From contig DHJA01000216.1 of NCBI GenBank assembly GCA_002404095.1, positions 308 through 6,281 on the forward strand: a stretch of DNA of 5,974 nucleotides, written 5' to 3'. Numbering within the stretch: the first letter of the stretch is position 1; every line of letters starts with the position of its first letter. Shown here piece after piece: positions 5,885-5,974 of this stretch. Both the position numbers and the translations under genes were made by a program. The notes beneath the pieces were generated by a model. That model was given only the letters and a program-made list of their open reading frames with translations. It was not told the origin of the DNA and did no database searches. Source of the stretch: Planctomycetaceae bacterium UBA4732 (lineage in GTDB: Bacteria > Planctomycetota > Planctomycetia > Gemmatales > Gemmataceae).

Positions 5885-5912
5885 ATTCTAACAGGGGGGG
5901 GAAAGCTGTCAA
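5885..5912 (-). promoter_or_regulatory. sigma70-type promoter of the mcs operon, C8 run in the spacer
   Basis: On the minus strand: TTGACA (5912-5907, exact -35), a 16-nt spacer, then TAGAAT (5890-5885, 5 of 6 to the -10 consensus), with TGT directly before it as an extended -10. The expected transcript start is near 5878, leaving a leader of about 40 nt before the ATG at 5837. The spacer contains eight consecutive C. No CIRCE inverted repeat or CtsR heptad repeat is visible around it. Confidence 0.75.
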
Positions 5913-5920
5913 CGGGTGGT

Positions 5921-5974
5921 GGCGAGCCGGGTCGCGTAAGCGCCCGGAGTTCAGTCGCTGAAACCATCTCCGGG
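5921..5974. repeat. palindromic intergenic element, cut by the window end
   Basis: Begins GGCGAGCCGG, identical to 1206-1215, then GTCGCGTAAGCG, whose GCGTAAGCG (5934-5942) is the reverse complement of the loop word CGCTTACGC at 1217-1225. CCCGGAG (5943-5949) pairs with CTCCGGG (5968-5974), and inside it TTCAG (5950-5954) pairs with CTGAA (5958-5962) around TCG. The pairing may continue past the window. It looks like a dispersed planctomycete intergenic repeat and lies just upstream of the mcs promoter. Confidence 0.6.

Noticed and set aside
5442..5891. Plus-strand open frame (149 aa) opposite the first mcsA-like gene
   Set aside because: It is hydrophobic by chance of frame and is antisense to a protein with conserved zinc knuckles and a UVR motif.
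5838..5974. CIRCE (HrcA) or CtsR operator upstream of the mcs operon
   Set aside because: I looked for TTAGCACTC-N9-GAGTGCTAA and for GGTCAAA heptad repeats and found neither; only the sigma70-like promoter and an unrelated palindrome are present.

Overview
The window looks like chromosomal DNA from a planctomycete (probably the Pirellulales or a relative). Four things point there: high GC; an N-terminal VELLENRLVP-type motif in a secreted protein, which I recall as typical of planctomycete extracellular proteins; a proline-rich outer-membrane barrel protein; and an mcsA/mcsB locus whose second zinc knuckle is written CPHD. This assignment comes from the sequence and from recall, with no database search.

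Layout. (1) Bases 1-1189, plus strand: the 3' part of a secreted multidomain protein. It holds SdrD_B-like halves around a choice-of-anchor-E-like region, then a proline-rich stalk and a short tail. Its true start lies before the window, and its visible 5' end is built from 8-bp tandem repeats. (2) 1191-1252: a perfect 25-bp inverted repeat between convergent genes. (3) 1254-2108, minus strand: an exported S1/P1 nuclease / zinc phospholipase C family protein with every expected zinc ligand visible. (4) 2109-2300: a divergent intergenic region. (5) 2301-3695, plus strand: an outer-membrane beta-barrel protein with a proline-rich, GW-repeat N-terminal region. (6) 3711-3788: a perfect 32-bp inverted repeat whose arms are themselves hairpins, again between convergent genes. 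(7) 3797-5837, minus strand: a three-gene operon of two tandem, diverged McsA-like zinc-finger/UVR proteins followed by the protein arginine kinase McsB. A near-consensus sigma70-type promoter precedes it, and a C8 run fills half of that promoter's spacer. (8) 5921-5974: an incomplete palindromic element that shares words with the 1191-1252 repeat.

How the genes relate. The mcs operon is the functional centre. McsB phosphorylates arginines on damaged or regulatory proteins and McsA-type proteins activate it or act as adaptors. Here two different McsA-like proteins precede one kinase, with tight spacing and a 14-bp overlap that suggest coupled translation. No ctsR or clpC and no CIRCE or CtsR operator is visible. 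The other three genes encode exported or envelope proteins and show no clear functional link to the operon. No RNA genes, CRISPR arrays, IS transposases or phage genes were seen, and no stretch longer than 200 bases lacks a gene.
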